DNA of 64,000 nucleotides, taken from assembly GCA_015501595.1 (NCBI GenBank), contig JADNRX010000215.1:1-64000 (forward strand), given 5' to 3'. Source of the DNA: Hymenopellis radicata (lineage: Eukaryota > Basidiomycota > Agaricomycetes > Agaricales > Physalacriaceae). A program made the translations under genes and the position numbers. Shown piece after piece: positions 47,033 to 59,159 of this stretch. Every line of letters starts with the position of its first letter. The stretch's first letter is position 1. A model generated the notes under the pieces. It was not told the DNA's origin. It was given only the letters and a program-made list of their open reading frames with translations, and did not search any database.

Positions 47033-50000
47033 CTAGAATAAAATCTCATTCGCATGGTAATCTACATACTTATTTACGTAGTACATCTCAAATGCATCTA
47101 GACTGTCTGAGTAATGGAAATCCTTTGGTAGAGGGGCGGGACCAAAAACAGGAAGAAGCTGTACACCACGCAAAAGTGAGTCAAGATGAACAACACTAAG
47201 ATAAGGGGCCTCGTCATGTCCGCGATTATCTGGCTTCACTCTCCACATGCCCGTCTTGGAATCAGGGTGTGCGCCGTGTCGATTAAACCAGTGGACGAGA
47301 GCACACGGGTATTCCGTGCCATCATATGTAAATGAAAAGAATAGGAGTATCCGAACGACGCTCATACCACGGAAACCCGGGGTGTCAGCATCCTCGACGA
47401 CAAGCGCACAATCACGGCGAGGATATCCATACCACGACGGCGTCGAGCGAATGCGTTCGCGTTTCATGCCACGGATGCCAGAGATGTCGCTGGGTGCATA
47501 ATAATATGCAGTGGCAGAATGATGAACGTAGATGTTGACGTCGATATGCGGGCAATCATCGATGTTGTCAGGCAGGGTATCACCGCCATAGAGCTGCTCG
47601 TAAAGAAAGCGGCGGGTGAGGTCCGGGAGGGCGGGTTGATCAACATCCACCGCGAGCTCGTACAGATCGCGTGAATACATGGCGAGCGGCTCTGGCAGAC
47701 ATATTAGCCATGGAGAAGAAATTGCAAGTTATCTTACTTACCTCGCGTTGTAGCGTGGACGACCTCCGCAATCACTCGGTCATCGTCAACGGGACCTTCA
47801 TCTTCGTCGCCACCATCGAAAGGATCAGGACGCGGGGCATGAAAGGCGGATACAAGCCCCGAGAGACGAGATCTGAATGCAGCGCCTGCAGCTTGTCGAG
47901 ACGTTGGTTGATAAGAAGCATTTGGCTAAGAGCGTTATAGCGGTTGGACCGCCTCCATGGCTTCTTGACCGCGGTGATATGACGAGACTCTGTGATCGAC
48001 GAGCAGAGACCGTTGGGTGCGCCGAAGGCCACGATGTTGTCGTAGTAATGCATCATAGAATGCTGGCGTGGAAGGTTGAAGTTCTCACGAACACCCGTTC
48101 GTATGAAAACCTCGCGATATTTGTGAAAGCGTGCCAGAGCGGCTTTGAGAGCTACAAGGGTGTCTTCGGTGATATCGGAGCGACGGGCGAGGTAGCAGAA
48201 GTCGGCAAAAGCTGCAATGCATTTGACGACATCCTCTTCGACGTACTCTGCAATGGCCGGCAAAAAGACCTAAACAGTGATCAACATTGTAACGAAAAGC
48301 AGGAAGACATAAGCTTACCTTCATCAGTGCCTTTGAATCATCTCCAGTCCACTGTTTATATCGTCGGCCTTGGGGGAAACGACGTAAACCAGGGAACTGA
48401 GGTGCAGCAGCAATGCTATTAACATGGTCAGCTGGTAAGCTTCTCCGCAGAGCGATAATACCTACCGTCGATCAATGTCGTCCATTATCTCCTTTGCGCG
48501 CGTGTTTCCCTCGGTAATCTGCAGATACTCGCCCACCCAGTCGACCAAGTGGTCCTTGAACGTGCCCTTGATGAGTTGATGAAGAAGATCAGACGCCATG
48601 ATTTCATGTATATCAGCACGGGGAAATTCATGAGTGAAGGGCTACGAACGACGTATGTTAGAATGACGATCAACATTGTTCGAAGACTTAGATACGCACC
48701 ACAACAGCTTCATCAATGCCCCAGTTACTGTAGCGTTTCGACCGTAACTTCATAGCCTGTGACCCGTTATGGTCTGAAGTTACAGCGAATAGCTTCACAG
48801 ACCCTTAAATTGCCTTATTTGGACAGTCCCGCTATAGGTGGGACCTGAAATTTCCTTATTTGGAGGCTCGTGCCTGGCCAAAGTGGTCCGTGACCCATTA
48901 TGATGTATATATAGCTTCACTTCAAAGACCTCCGTGACCCGTTATGTGAATTTGCGGTCGAAACGCTACAGTATCCCATAGAAGAGTATCCTGGCCCCCA
49001 AATTCATCAATCAACTTCTCAGTGTACTCCTGCGATCGCGGGCGAGCATGGGAGCAATCCAAGTCTGAGCTAAGCGCCGTGCATCTGAAGGTCGATTAGC
49101 ATAGAAAGAGACCATAATAAACGAAACACATGCTTAGGACACCAGTTAGAAACGACGCCAGCAAGTAAAACTTGCTCTGGGTAATCCGCAATGTAGGCAG
49201 CAAGATCATAGATCACGCGACGATAATGGCCGTCGGGGCAGCGCCGGATGACCGGAGTTTCCATAGCAGCCTTCAGCGGACGAAGGATGGAGGCAATGGA
49301 CTCGTGGTAAAGCTGGCGTTTGAAGTTACGATATGCCACATCGCCATCATAGACTCGATCCGCTGTGCGAAAAAACCATGAGCAACGATCACACAATGGC
49401 ACAGAAGAGACATACCCTTTGGAATTGCAAGAAATCCAATGGGAATGACTCCATTACGATGAGCCCGTCGCGCACCACCGTGAATGTTGCCGATCATCGC
49501 GTATAAGGGATGGTACTCGACGTTCCCAGTCATGACGGAAACGGTGGTCTTGTCACTCCCCAAGATAACCGGCACGTACATCGCGCCTTTAGTCGAGTTG
49601 TCGTTCTCGTAGATCATGGTCTAGGAGTCATTTGTTGAGGACGGAAAGCTGATGATGGGGAAAAGACATACCGCGTGGTTCCAAGAGAAATTGCCCGACA
49701 TGAATTCGCTCCAGCGCCGCTTTCCATCCGCGCCGATATGAACGTACGGGGACGTATCAAATTCACCGGCAAAGTTGGGATTGGATAGCATATTGGCGAT
49801 AACAACATCCGGATCGCGAAACCAGATCTGATAGCGCTCCTTCATCCACAACGGTGCAGTCGAAGGGAGAGTGGGATCATCCTCTGTCTGGTAGCACTTC
49901 CACGGCGCACTGCCAAAAGGGATTGCGTCGATACTGGCGAAGAGGTGATCGTGGTCGGCAAATGGACCGGTCCTATCTGTGCCCAGCAATGAGAGAGACC

Positions 50001-50547
50001 AACACTCCATGATCTCGTCGATATCCTCCTTTGATGCCTCCATCCGCTTGAAGAGTACATTTGCCATGCGAAAGCCAACCTGATCCGCGAACGGCGCCCA
50101 TGGATTCTGCGCATCGATAGGGGGCGGCGGTGGAGGAGGAGGAGTGCCATCAGGTAGATCATGTCCGTTTTCATCACATGGCGTACCTTCAAGTCGATGA
50201 GTTTAATCGTATAAGATGAATAGGCAGTACTTACCGGTTAGATGAGGATGAAATATCTTTTGATGACGAGGAAGCTCGGGCTCGGGGGTGGGCTGCCGCT
50301 CGGGTTCTTCATCCTGTGGCAATGGTGGCGTAAAATTATCGCGCATTTCCTGATCATCGCTGTCATCGGCCGCAGGAGGTGAGGCTGGTGTCGGATTGGA
50401 TGGTGGCTGCTGAATGTTGTGGTGAATAGCCTTGACATGGCGAGTCAGTCCGCTGGTGTTCCCCGGCTTGAAGGTCTTCAGACATCCTGCATACGGGCAG
50501 GAAGTGCGGCGGATAGAGGCAGTGGAGACCGTGGGGGCGCGAGGCAT
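47033..50547 (-). pseudogene. Plavaka transposase, interrupted by a MITE
   Basis: The start MPRAPTVSTASIRRTS at 50547 leads to a C2H2 finger (CPYAGCLKTFKPGNTSGLTRH). After an intron the transposase blocks follow: MKERYQIWFRDPDVVIANML, YVPVILGSDKTTVSVMTGN, NIHGGARRAHRNGVIPIGFL, HYRRVIYDLAAYIADYPEQV, PFTHEFPRADIHEIMASDL, QLIKGTFKDHLVDWVGEYL, GAPNGLCSSITESRHITAVK and the end SDSLDAFEMYYVNKYVD. These are the hallmarks of fungal Plavaka proteins. The acidic residues in FPRADIHE and DHLVDW may be catalytic; this is inferred. The 244-bp MITE at 48728 sits in the exon between GGQDTLLW and GIDEAVV. Without it the frame is continuous, so inactivation is recent. Confidence 0.88.
48728..48971. mobile_element. 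MITE copy 3 (244 bp) inside the Plavaka transposase
   Basis: It is flanked by TA (48726-48727, 48972-48973), with terminal repeats CTGTAGCGTTTCGACCG and the inverse. By eye it is the reverse complement of copy 2 at 40638-40881 without a difference. It disrupts the transposase exon. Confidence 0.92.
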
Positions 50548-50723
50548 AGTTGGTGGGTTGTTACTGCAAGAGATGATTAATCAGACACCGCACTGTAAAA
50601 CTTTTGCGATCGAGCAGCTTATCGTGACTCCGACGCAATTTCAAAGTTGGACTTATATCACGCCGGTTCCTTCCTTGACTCCCCTCTAGGCGTATCTTCG
50701 CTTTTCCGCTGACTTGCCCAGCC
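50548..50723. promoter_or_regulatory. Bidirectional promoter between Plavaka transposase and partner gene
   Basis: The two start codons are 176 bp apart and face away from each other, so this interval must drive both genes. No specific binding site is named. The compact divergent arrangement supports the two genes belonging to one element. Confidence 0.5.
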
Positions 50724-53700
50724 ATGTCCACCGGTGTACGCACACGTAACCGCGACAAGGTCTATACCCTGCCTGAAGGCGTTCGAAAGCCTCAGACACG
50801 GAAGGAGCAGAAAGCGGACAGAGATAAGAAGCAGGCTGAAAAGGATGCGGAGACGCAGGCTGAAAAGGACGAGGAGGAAGAAAGGGCCAAAAAATTGGCG
50901 GAATCGAAGGCTAGAATTTCTTCTTTCGAGGCCGCGGATGCTAAAAAGCGCCTTGACTCCCAGAATCTTCGTCCCGACATCGCTGATGGTGGCATTGCTG
51001 CAAAGCCAAAGCCACGCAAGCTTCTAGTCCGTCCCTCTACTGCGACACAACAGCCACCATCACCGCCAGCACCTCCCTCGCCAACACGACGTCTCGTTGC
51101 AAAATCACCATCACCTGCACTTGCGGGTAGCGGGGGCGATGCTGCACAGTCCGCCGAGGATGCATCTGACAACTCGACCACTCGCCGTGCTGCTGCCAAT
51201 GCCGCCATGAACGCAGAGCTTGGACTCGTCGACGATCCACCTTATACAGAATCCGAAGGTGTCAGTGGTGTTGACAATATCAGCATGAGTGACGGCGGTA
51301 ATGTCGGCCGCGGTGGGAGTGATGTAGAGATGGACGATGCACCAGTTACTCCAGCCCGCCCTCGATCTACGCGAGGCACTGTGTCGAAGGTGATACTTGA
51401 TGGTGGGCAAGAAAGCATAGACTCTGGCGACTCAGACGTCTATGAGCCTTCGCCGGATAAGGAGAAGACCACTCACCGCAGACAGAAACATACCCGAAAG
51501 TCGTCCGGATCCGAGAGCAGCGACGGCGAAGGATACCGGGCGTATAAGGCGATGAGACGAGCTGAGAAGGACAAGGCTGCAAAGAAAGCCAAGCGCGATG
51601 AGAAGACTAAGGAGAAAAGGGTAAGTTGACTGCTTTGATTCCTTTAAAATTACCACATTAACTACTTACAGATCGCAAAAACCACTCTTCGGCGCAGCGT
51701 TGACGCCGGTACATCAGAACTTGGCAAGTCAAAGCCGCAAGCCCATGTTAAAACTACTGTAGTCAAGAAAACTGATGAGTAAGTCATGTCGTTCATCCTG
51801 CTAAATGAGAACTCACCGAAAGACGAGATCAATTCCTGCAAAGGCTAGCAAGCCCACAAGCGGAGGCCTCAACGCCAAGTACAAGCGACTCTATAAACAG
51901 CCGCGGGCATCCAAGTCGTCGAATTCCGTCGCCGTTCAGGAGGAGGAGGAGGTAGTGAAGGGAGAATTTGATGCTGAGGAGTCAGCTGAGTCCAAGGCTG
52001 CAGCTCGCGCGGCATCCAAGATCTCCAAGGTATAACTGCTGCCGATTGTCGTTACGATGCTGATGGACGTGTAGAGCAAGACGAGAATCAAACTCGTGGC
52101 TGCTGATGTTGCCGCGATTGACGGAAATGAACGTGGGAAAGCATCTGGTAAGATTCTCGCAAAGGACCAGAATAGCAAGACACTCCCCTTTACCGCTGCC
52201 GAGGACCACAAGAAATGGAACGAGATTTGCATGCGCCGCCTCCTAGAATGGGTCAGCACGCTAGCAGATACGTTCCAGTCGAACAGTCATCCCGAGTTCG
52301 ACGACACGGTCAAGGCTGAATTCAACGATGCCTTTCCCCATCTCACGGCTGCCAAAATCAAGCTGGAAAATGGCACCTCCATCGAGCGTGCATCGCACCC
52401 ATCAGTGGGGGTTGTGGTATGTCTCATCTCATTTTAATACATACCTTGGCCTGACGATTGTGCTATAGGCTCGTGTCTTTGTTCGAACTCACCGATCGAA
52501 TCTTGGAAAAGCGGGTTCAACGACTGTTACCGAGAACTGGAAAACCGAGGAGATGGAGGACTACGATACACCAGAGTTGCGGGCTGAATGGGTAGAGGAC
52601 CAGCTTCGCGATAATCGGTTTTTGTATGAGTTTCCGGATGATCCAAAGGTACGCCGTCAACTGTACATTTTTCGTTAACTCATTGCACTATATTTTATCG
52701 CAGTCGAAAGGTATCTTTCATGGACCGTTGGTCGTCACTACCTTCGCTTACTTCGTGGAACTATACGTCCGCTGTAGTTGGTCTGGAAAGTATGGACCAC
52801 CGGCTGGGATGCTTTGTCTGGCCGCCATCGCGGTAAGTCATCCTTACTTGCGTGCAAATCTTCATTGGTCTGATCAAGTTCAGGTGAAGCGTGGCCTGAC
52901 GCAGTGGGCCTCTGGGACATTCGACAAAGGAGGTTCTTTCGAGCGCGTTCCTTGGGGCATGGAGGCGATGCGCGACTTTTTCCCGACTGCTGGCAAGCTT
53001 ACCGAGTCGAAGTGGGACGAGATTTTTGGCAAGGCCGAGGCCGTTATTGAAGCCACTAGAGACCTCAACGAGTCATACTCGGGTATGACTCGCGATCCGT
53101 CAGGCGGGTACTCGCGCTCCAAAGCACGTACTCGTGATCCGTTATTTACTTGACCCGCGTTGACTCGCGAGTCAAACGAGTCGAGTACTCGCAAGGTCGG
53201 CGGGTACTCGCGCACGATCCGGGTTACCAACGGATCTCGCGGATCACCTCCTCCAACTCACCCAAAGTTCATTCATGCCCGGTGAGCATCCCCGGGCAAT
53301 GGCACGGGGACACTCAGCCGTGCATGAGTACGGACTGAGGGTGGAGGTGGTGGTGATGGACGGAGTAGTGGTGATGGAGGGAGTGGAGGAAGTGGTGGTT
53401 GGCAGTGGTCCTCGACGCGTGGTGGGTGTTGTCGTGGTCGTCGTAGCCGTCGCAGTCGTTGACGACGCGTAGTCGTCGTTGTAGTCCTCGTCATCCTCTG
53501 CTGCTGTCATACAGACAGCAGCAGCGGGTCCGGCATAGAGCCGAGACCCAGATCAGCACCCCAGAGGCTGCCTGACAGTTGTCAGTGCAGCGGGGATGAC
53601 AATCGTCACTCCCCGGGCAGTCGCTGTCGTCGTTGCCGGGCCTGGCGTCCTCAGAGGTCGTTGTCTGCTGCTGTCTTCGCGACAGCAGCAGACCCGGCCC

Positions 53701-54228
53701 AAATCCAGAGCCAAAAGACACCCCACAGGCCGCCTGACAATTGTCAAGGCGGCAGAGGCGACAATCGTCGCGCTCTGGGTAGTGGTGGTGGTGGTGAGCA
53801 GTGAGAGAAACGACCCGATCATGCGCTGACGCGGCCTCTCGGCGTTGGCCGAACCGTGAGAATATCTCAGAAATTCACCCGAACGTCTCGTTTGGGCGAC
53901 GCAAGCGCCTGTTTAACTTGTAAAAAATTGCTAAATTTAGTTTAAATATATATCTACATATTTGCAAGTCAAACCGAGTACTCGCGACGAGTACTCGTGC
54001 CTCCAACGCCGTACTCGCGATCCGCATGCGATCCGACTCGTTATTGATCCGCGGATCAAACGAGTCGAGTAGCCGAGACCCCCGACCGGATCGAGTACCC
54101 GAGTTTCCGTGTGACCCGCAAACTCGTTGAGGTCTCTAGAAGCCACTCGTGGCAAGATCCTACCAGGGAATGGCGACGAGGAGGATGAGGACGAGCAACC
54201 TGCCACCACACTGTTCATGTCCCCGTAA
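50724..54228 (+). pseudogene. Divergent partner gene of the Plavaka transposase, split by hAT-like element B
   Basis: I do not recognise a named domain. The start is MSTGVRTRNRDKVYTLPEGV. The N-terminal third is charged and disordered (long K/E-rich helix, then Pro/Ser and acidic stretches). The C-terminal exons form a folded part: RLLEWVSTLADTFQ, VRTHRSNLGKAG, FHGPLVVTTFAYFVELYVR, GMLCLAAIAVKRGLTQWASG and PWGMEAMRDFFPTAG. After EAVIEA the frame runs into hAT element B at 53057. It resumes beyond it as TRGKILPGNGDEEDEDEQ to the stop at 54226-54228. Two-gene layouts are known in plant CACTA elements, so a DNA-binding helper role is a reasonable but untested idea. Introns near 51625, 51780, 52035, 52420, 52650 and 52835 keep the frame. 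Confidence 0.6.
53057..54138. mobile_element. hAT-like non-autonomous element B (1,082 bp)
   Basis: The ends TAGAGACCTCAACGAG and the exact inverse are flanked by a perfect 8-bp duplication GAAGCCAC (53049-53056 and 54139-54146). Length and internal landmarks (the segment with CCCGGGCAATGGCACGGGGA and the AT-rich segment near the opposite end) match element A in reverse orientation. It has no transposase. It is inserted near the end of the partner gene's last exon. Confidence 0.93.
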
Positions 54229-54489
54229 CTGGTAAGCACGATCGTTTCATTCAAGTCCCCGCCGATGACTAACGCTTCCATCAGGCGCTGCACCACCCGC
54301 GCGTGTTTTCTTTTGGCATCCGAATGTGTCCCTCGACACCGGCGCTGCCTGTACCACCACCGTTTTCGTACCGTAGCATCGCACTGTCCTTACTATATCT
54401 TTAAATGTATGCCAATGCACTCTCCATGGACTGGTATGCCCCCCCGGAAGGAAAACAAAAGCTGTAAATTGGATAATGAGAGGCGTAAT

Positions 54490-54940
54490 TCGGGCTGAAA
54501 GTAGGGTGTAATCGCGCGTAATCGGAGGTGTCGCGATTACGCTTTGAGCATATCCATTTCGTATGTACCTCATCAGGAAAGGCCCTATTGCGTTTAGGCA
54601 GCTCAAGATTAATGTCTTTGTAACATGTAACTTAAGTCTGTAAAGGCACTTAAAAGCTCTAAAGACATCTTAAAGCTGCCGTATCACAGCAAGAAACTCA
54701 AGACACTTAAAGACACTTAAAGATGTCTAAAGGTGACTCTATGCACATGCTCTGAGCACTTCTGTCCACATATAGCTTAAGATCTGAAACATTATAGCAG
54801 TAAATACAAGACATCCAAAGACCTCTAAAGCCAACTCTATGCAAACACTCGGGACATGGCCTCTAAAGACACTCTATACACAGGCCTCAGACACTTCTCA
54901 TTATACAACTCAAGCTTGCAGCAGGAAAAGGAACTATTTC
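54490..54940 (+). repeat. Subterminal repeat cluster, left (inverted partner at 59.8-60.37 kb)
   Basis: The stretch contains GCGATTACGCTTTG, then GGAAAGGCCCTATTGCGTTT, then many CTAAAGACA/CTTAAAGACAC units. The reverse complement of 60.0-60.35 kb shows GCGATTATGCTTTGG and GGAAAGGCCTATATGCGTTT in the same order. These look like related transposon ends in inverted orientation, the left one decayed. No gene lies between 54229 and 54490. Confidence 0.6.
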
Positions 54941-55149
54941 TATTATAAGATTTAAACAATTTGTAGAATACATGCTATCCCTCATCTGCAACAACAGGAC
55001 TGTGGTATGCCAACCCTTTCTTCACAAAGTAGTAGTAGTTGGGAAGGACCTCATAGCTTTCGGTAACACCGAGCCCGAGCTGTACGATGACAAGTCACTG
55101 GGAAGCTGGAAGTCATTGTGTACAGCCCAGCCAATCGACGTTCATAAGG

Positions 55150-57200
55150 GCAGTTGAACGTCTTGGACCCAGCACGGGTGCAGGGGTCCTTGTCGCCGGG
55201 AACGCCGGCTGCGATGATTTGGGTGCACAGGTCCCTGACATTGGCTAGCGGTACACGCTCCCACGAAATACACTCGATAGACCAATCCAGCCCTCGGGAA
55301 AGCAGAGATACCTGGTGGCGGGGTAGTCCCAGGCCAACAGTCGGTCTTCGATGATGTTGGTGTCTTTTTCGCGTCCAGTACGCGTCGGTGTTTCAAGAGC
55401 TCTCGAACTTCTCCCGAGCGCCAAACTTGCCCGTGAGGCAGCGAGAGAAACCGAAGACATCACAGACAAGGCGCGCATTGATACAAGGGCGGGAGTCCTT
55501 CAGGAGGATCATCGACGTCGAGAAGGGTCGGATGGGCGCCACGAGTCTCATCGGAGCAAACATCGCGCTGGAATCAACGTGTTATTTAGTGGGCTTAGCG
55601 AGAGGGAGAGTCGAAAGGAGACGACGTGGCGGCAAGACCATAAGGCATGGCCGGGGAATAGGACATGGCCGGCGCTGCAGACGACACGAGCGACATGGAG
55701 GAACTGCTCTGGTGGGGAAAGGTGTTCTGTTTTCGCGGAAATTTCGATGTTTCGAGTCGAAGGCGCCAAGTTCGAGGAGCGGTACGACGCCGTTCTGACG
55801 CATGGTGGTGAGGCAAGACCAAAACGAATGCGTGCTGCGCGTCCTCATGCGCGCGCGCGACTGAATCTGTCCAAGGCCAGGGATATCCGTGTCGATGGAG
55901 CGACAGTGGGCTGCGCTCATACATCTGTGGGATAATGGGCGACGCCGGTGGATTCGAGGCAAAGTGGCCATATCGGGCAAGATCATAGCAGAACGGCAGA
56001 ACTGCGATGCGCTAAACTCGTCAGCACGTCTGGGGCGGCTGTGACGACGCTATCAAAATAATTAGATTTTTTGACCAGACTGATTAATCGGAACTCACCA
56101 TGAAGAAGCGAATGATAAAGCCAAGCGCAGCAAGTGCAACGAGACCTCCGGCAATACCACCAACTATAGCACTCGTGTTGAGAGCTCCCGATACGGTTGG
56201 CGTACCGTGGCGGCACTGACAATCTGCACACCCGAATCGGTTCGAGCGGATCCAGCGCAACGGCCCTCCGTGGGGACGTCGCTGTCGTGCTAGTGTTGTG
56301 ATTCAACAGGCCGCCGTCTCTTCGAGCCCGCAAAGAGATTTTGCCAATTCATCGAGAGTCTCGGCACGCGAGACGACGATGGCAATGCGACGAGACGAGG
56401 GCTTTTGAGACTGGGATATTCGACTAGAATTTGGGTTAGAATGTGATTCAAGAACTACGAGGCGTGAATGAAAGACCTTAATGAATCCAGATCGTCCAGA
56501 TAGTGAGACGTGCAGCCTCGTTGGAGGGCTTATGCTGCCTTCCAACGTCGCCGTTGTCCTCTGTGAGCTATGGAAAAATATGCGTGGAGAGCAAGCTCGA
56601 CGTGTGCGTCGTGTCAGATACGGGAGAGGTAGCTGACAGTGGGCCTGTTGTGTATGCTGCAGCGATGGGAGTGGGAATATGGGTCAGAGGTGCCGGAAAT
56701 GAGTCTAGAATGCGATCTGTATCGTTGACCGCCGGTTTGGGAGGTGCCTTTCGAACGCTGCTCGCTCTACGAGCAATCAAAGAAACCCTGGAATAGTTTC
56801 TCAGACGACCAAGCACGCCGTTGGCGATAGATACCCTTTCAGCGTCAAGAGAAAGAGTGGGAGGACTGTTGAGGCTAATCGGAAGGTCGCTGCGATTAAC
56901 GACACAAAAGTCGTCGTCTTCGGCACCGCTTCACGCTGCTTCTGCGCTGGAGGCGATGTCGGGGAGACTGTGACGAGGACGTGTGCGAGCCGACTCGGAG
57001 ATTCGAGAAAGCAGCACCGATGGTAGTCGGCAGCTCCGCAAGGGTCCTGCACCTGCACAGGATAGTCGTACGATTCGGACGAGTAAACATTGTGATCCTG
57101 ATAGCAGCTGTTGAGCAGCAGGCCCACCTGGAGCCAGAAATGCGACGTACTTGTAGCATAGCAATGTGCGTTGCGCAGCGCATCCACGCGGTTCTCGAGT
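55150..57200 (-). other. Cargo region with pieces of a membrane protein gene (-)
   Basis: On the minus strand near 56250-56099 a frame reads CADCQCRHGTPTVSG then NTSAIVGGIAGGLVALAALG, a clear single membrane helix ending at a GT donor. Downstream of it lie basic and Ser/Pro-rich frames like a cytosolic tail. Near 55380-55145 another minus frame is Cys-containing (LDWSIECISWERVPLANV, then DPCTRAGSKTFNCPY). The exons could not be joined without ambiguity, and no start was placed. Base composition is higher in GC than that of the neighbouring transposon ends. It may be a host gene captured by the element. Confidence 0.35.
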
Positions 57201-59150
57201 CGTGAGCCAGCAGGGAAGCTGGTTGACGAAGATTGGCTCCTGTCAGCTGGGGATGATACTGGGCAAATGCGGCCTCGTTAGAGGGCTTACGCGTCTAGCG
57301 GGCCCGCCGTATCGGACCACACGAGCCCGTCTCCTGTATCGACTGTTGTACTGTCAGTATCGATAACTGTGGTCGAAAAAAAGACGTACCTGCACACTGC
57401 CAAGCCAGCAAGCGGGGCAGCACAATCTCCTCCTTCTCCCTAGGATCAATGTCATGCTGCCCGTCGTCTGGGGCTTACGCGGCCATGCATCCTGCAGTTG
57501 GATCAGCGGCTTGGTGAGAGGTCGGGTCGGGTCAGAGGAGACGACGCAAAGTCGGTCTCCGTGCTCACTGGCGACGACTCAAAGTCGGTCGCGGGTATCG
57601 TAGATGCTTGCCCTATCGTCGGCGTCGGTAGACACGGGCGTTGCTCGTCGTCCTGAGCGTATCGGTTGTCGATGGTGGTGGTAGAAGATCAAGGAAACAA
57701 ATCCGAACACTGTTCGGTTTAGCGGTCCGTGTCACCGGCGCCAAATCGCGAGGATGGCGTCCTCGATGGTGGGCGAACGGCGCGTCCGTGAGGGTTGATA
57801 CTTCACAGGAGGTATCCCTAATAGTTTCTGAAAACATCTGTAAAGTATCTGAGAAAATGTCAGGAAATGACTTACCAACTCCATGGCCATATCAATGGCA
57901 ATGATCAAGTCTTGCCTCCGAGGTCAGTGCTATTGACGATACAAGACCACTTGCCTAATGTAAGCTCTAGTTGATGAGTTCAATTGTAAAGCATTAGTTC
58001 CAGTACAAACTAGAGCAGTTGGAGAGGTTTCTCGTGCTGGAGGGCACGATCTCAGTGGATACGGGATGGGATACTTGCTATGCAAGGTTTTCCCAAGCCC
58101 TGCTTTGATTATATGACCACAAATTTAGCTTAGATCTATAAAACCGTGTTACTACAGTAGATTCCGACACTTACTTTGGTACTCCGAGGGCATCGTCGTT
58201 GTCCCGAACGACGTTGAGGTCACTCCGTTCACGATCCGGCAAATGCCGGATCGTGAGCAGAGCCCTTTGCTCGTCATCTCTCCGCTCTTACCACCATGCC
58301 ACTACGACGACGACACTACATCCAGCCTCAGATTTTTGTCTGGGGCCTCCTTGTCTAATTTCCTCTACCCTCTGGAACCCGGACTTGGCTCCACGGTTTC
58401 CAACAGCCGTGGATGATGTTGGACTGCATTCTTCATGGCAGTAAGACCTCTAACGACGAGGCTGCCGTGCCGCACAACATGGACGCGCTGAGATGGCTTA
58501 GAATGATGCAGAAACCCCCCGCCCTGCCGGCATGCAGGCTTCAAGCACGGTCTTGGTCGGATTTGGGGCGCCGCGTCGTCTGCTGGCAACGCGGCGCCGT
58601 TTGGTACGTTTATTTCTCATAATTTATTTATTTCTATTTTCGATGGTGTAAATTAACACCGGCTACAGGCTAGCAGTATTGCTGTGGCCATCATCCACCT
58701 TATTCTCCGCACCATACCTCATACTGATTCCCCCCCTAGAAAATTCTTCCAAGTCCATTTGCCGCCGGCACGTGAGGCTGACGTGGCCTCACGTGCCAGT
58801 TGGTTTAAATTCCGATCAGCCCCTTTGCTCGACTTATCCTTTTACCACCAACTCACTGTTCCACTCCTTCCACTTACACCGTGCTGTTGCTCTGCGCACA
58901 GCCCTCCCGTGTCGGCACTGCTTTGCGCATGTTGCCTTCGAGTGTCTGGGTGGGTAGTCATGGACAACGACGGCGACGATGCTGGCGCAACGTCAGCAGG
59001 TGCGGGTACCGTTTTGTGCCCTCTGCATTTCTGACCTGCTGCTGTTGTAGTCCGGAGATGGGCCCAACAACGACACGACCAGTTCGATGACACCACAACC
59101 GGCTCGATGACGACGACATGACCACTTCCTCCCGATGACACGACCACTCG
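57201..59150. other. Unassigned cargo sequence
   Basis: No gene was recognised. Near 58200-58320 the sequence resembles internal parts of hAT-like elements A and B (ACGTTGAGGTC, CACGATCCGGCAAAT, then CTCTTACCACCA), possibly a decayed relative. A perfect inverted repeat (CGTGAGGC..GCCTCACG) lies near 58770-58796. Confidence 0.35.
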
Positions 59151-59159
59151 AGGACCATG

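Noticed and set aside
46825..54490. Calling the Plavaka element as ending near 54.5 kb
   Set aside because: The matching terminal sequence and restored integrase frame are at 60369-60383. The 54.5-kb sequence is only a decayed relative of the subterminal region.
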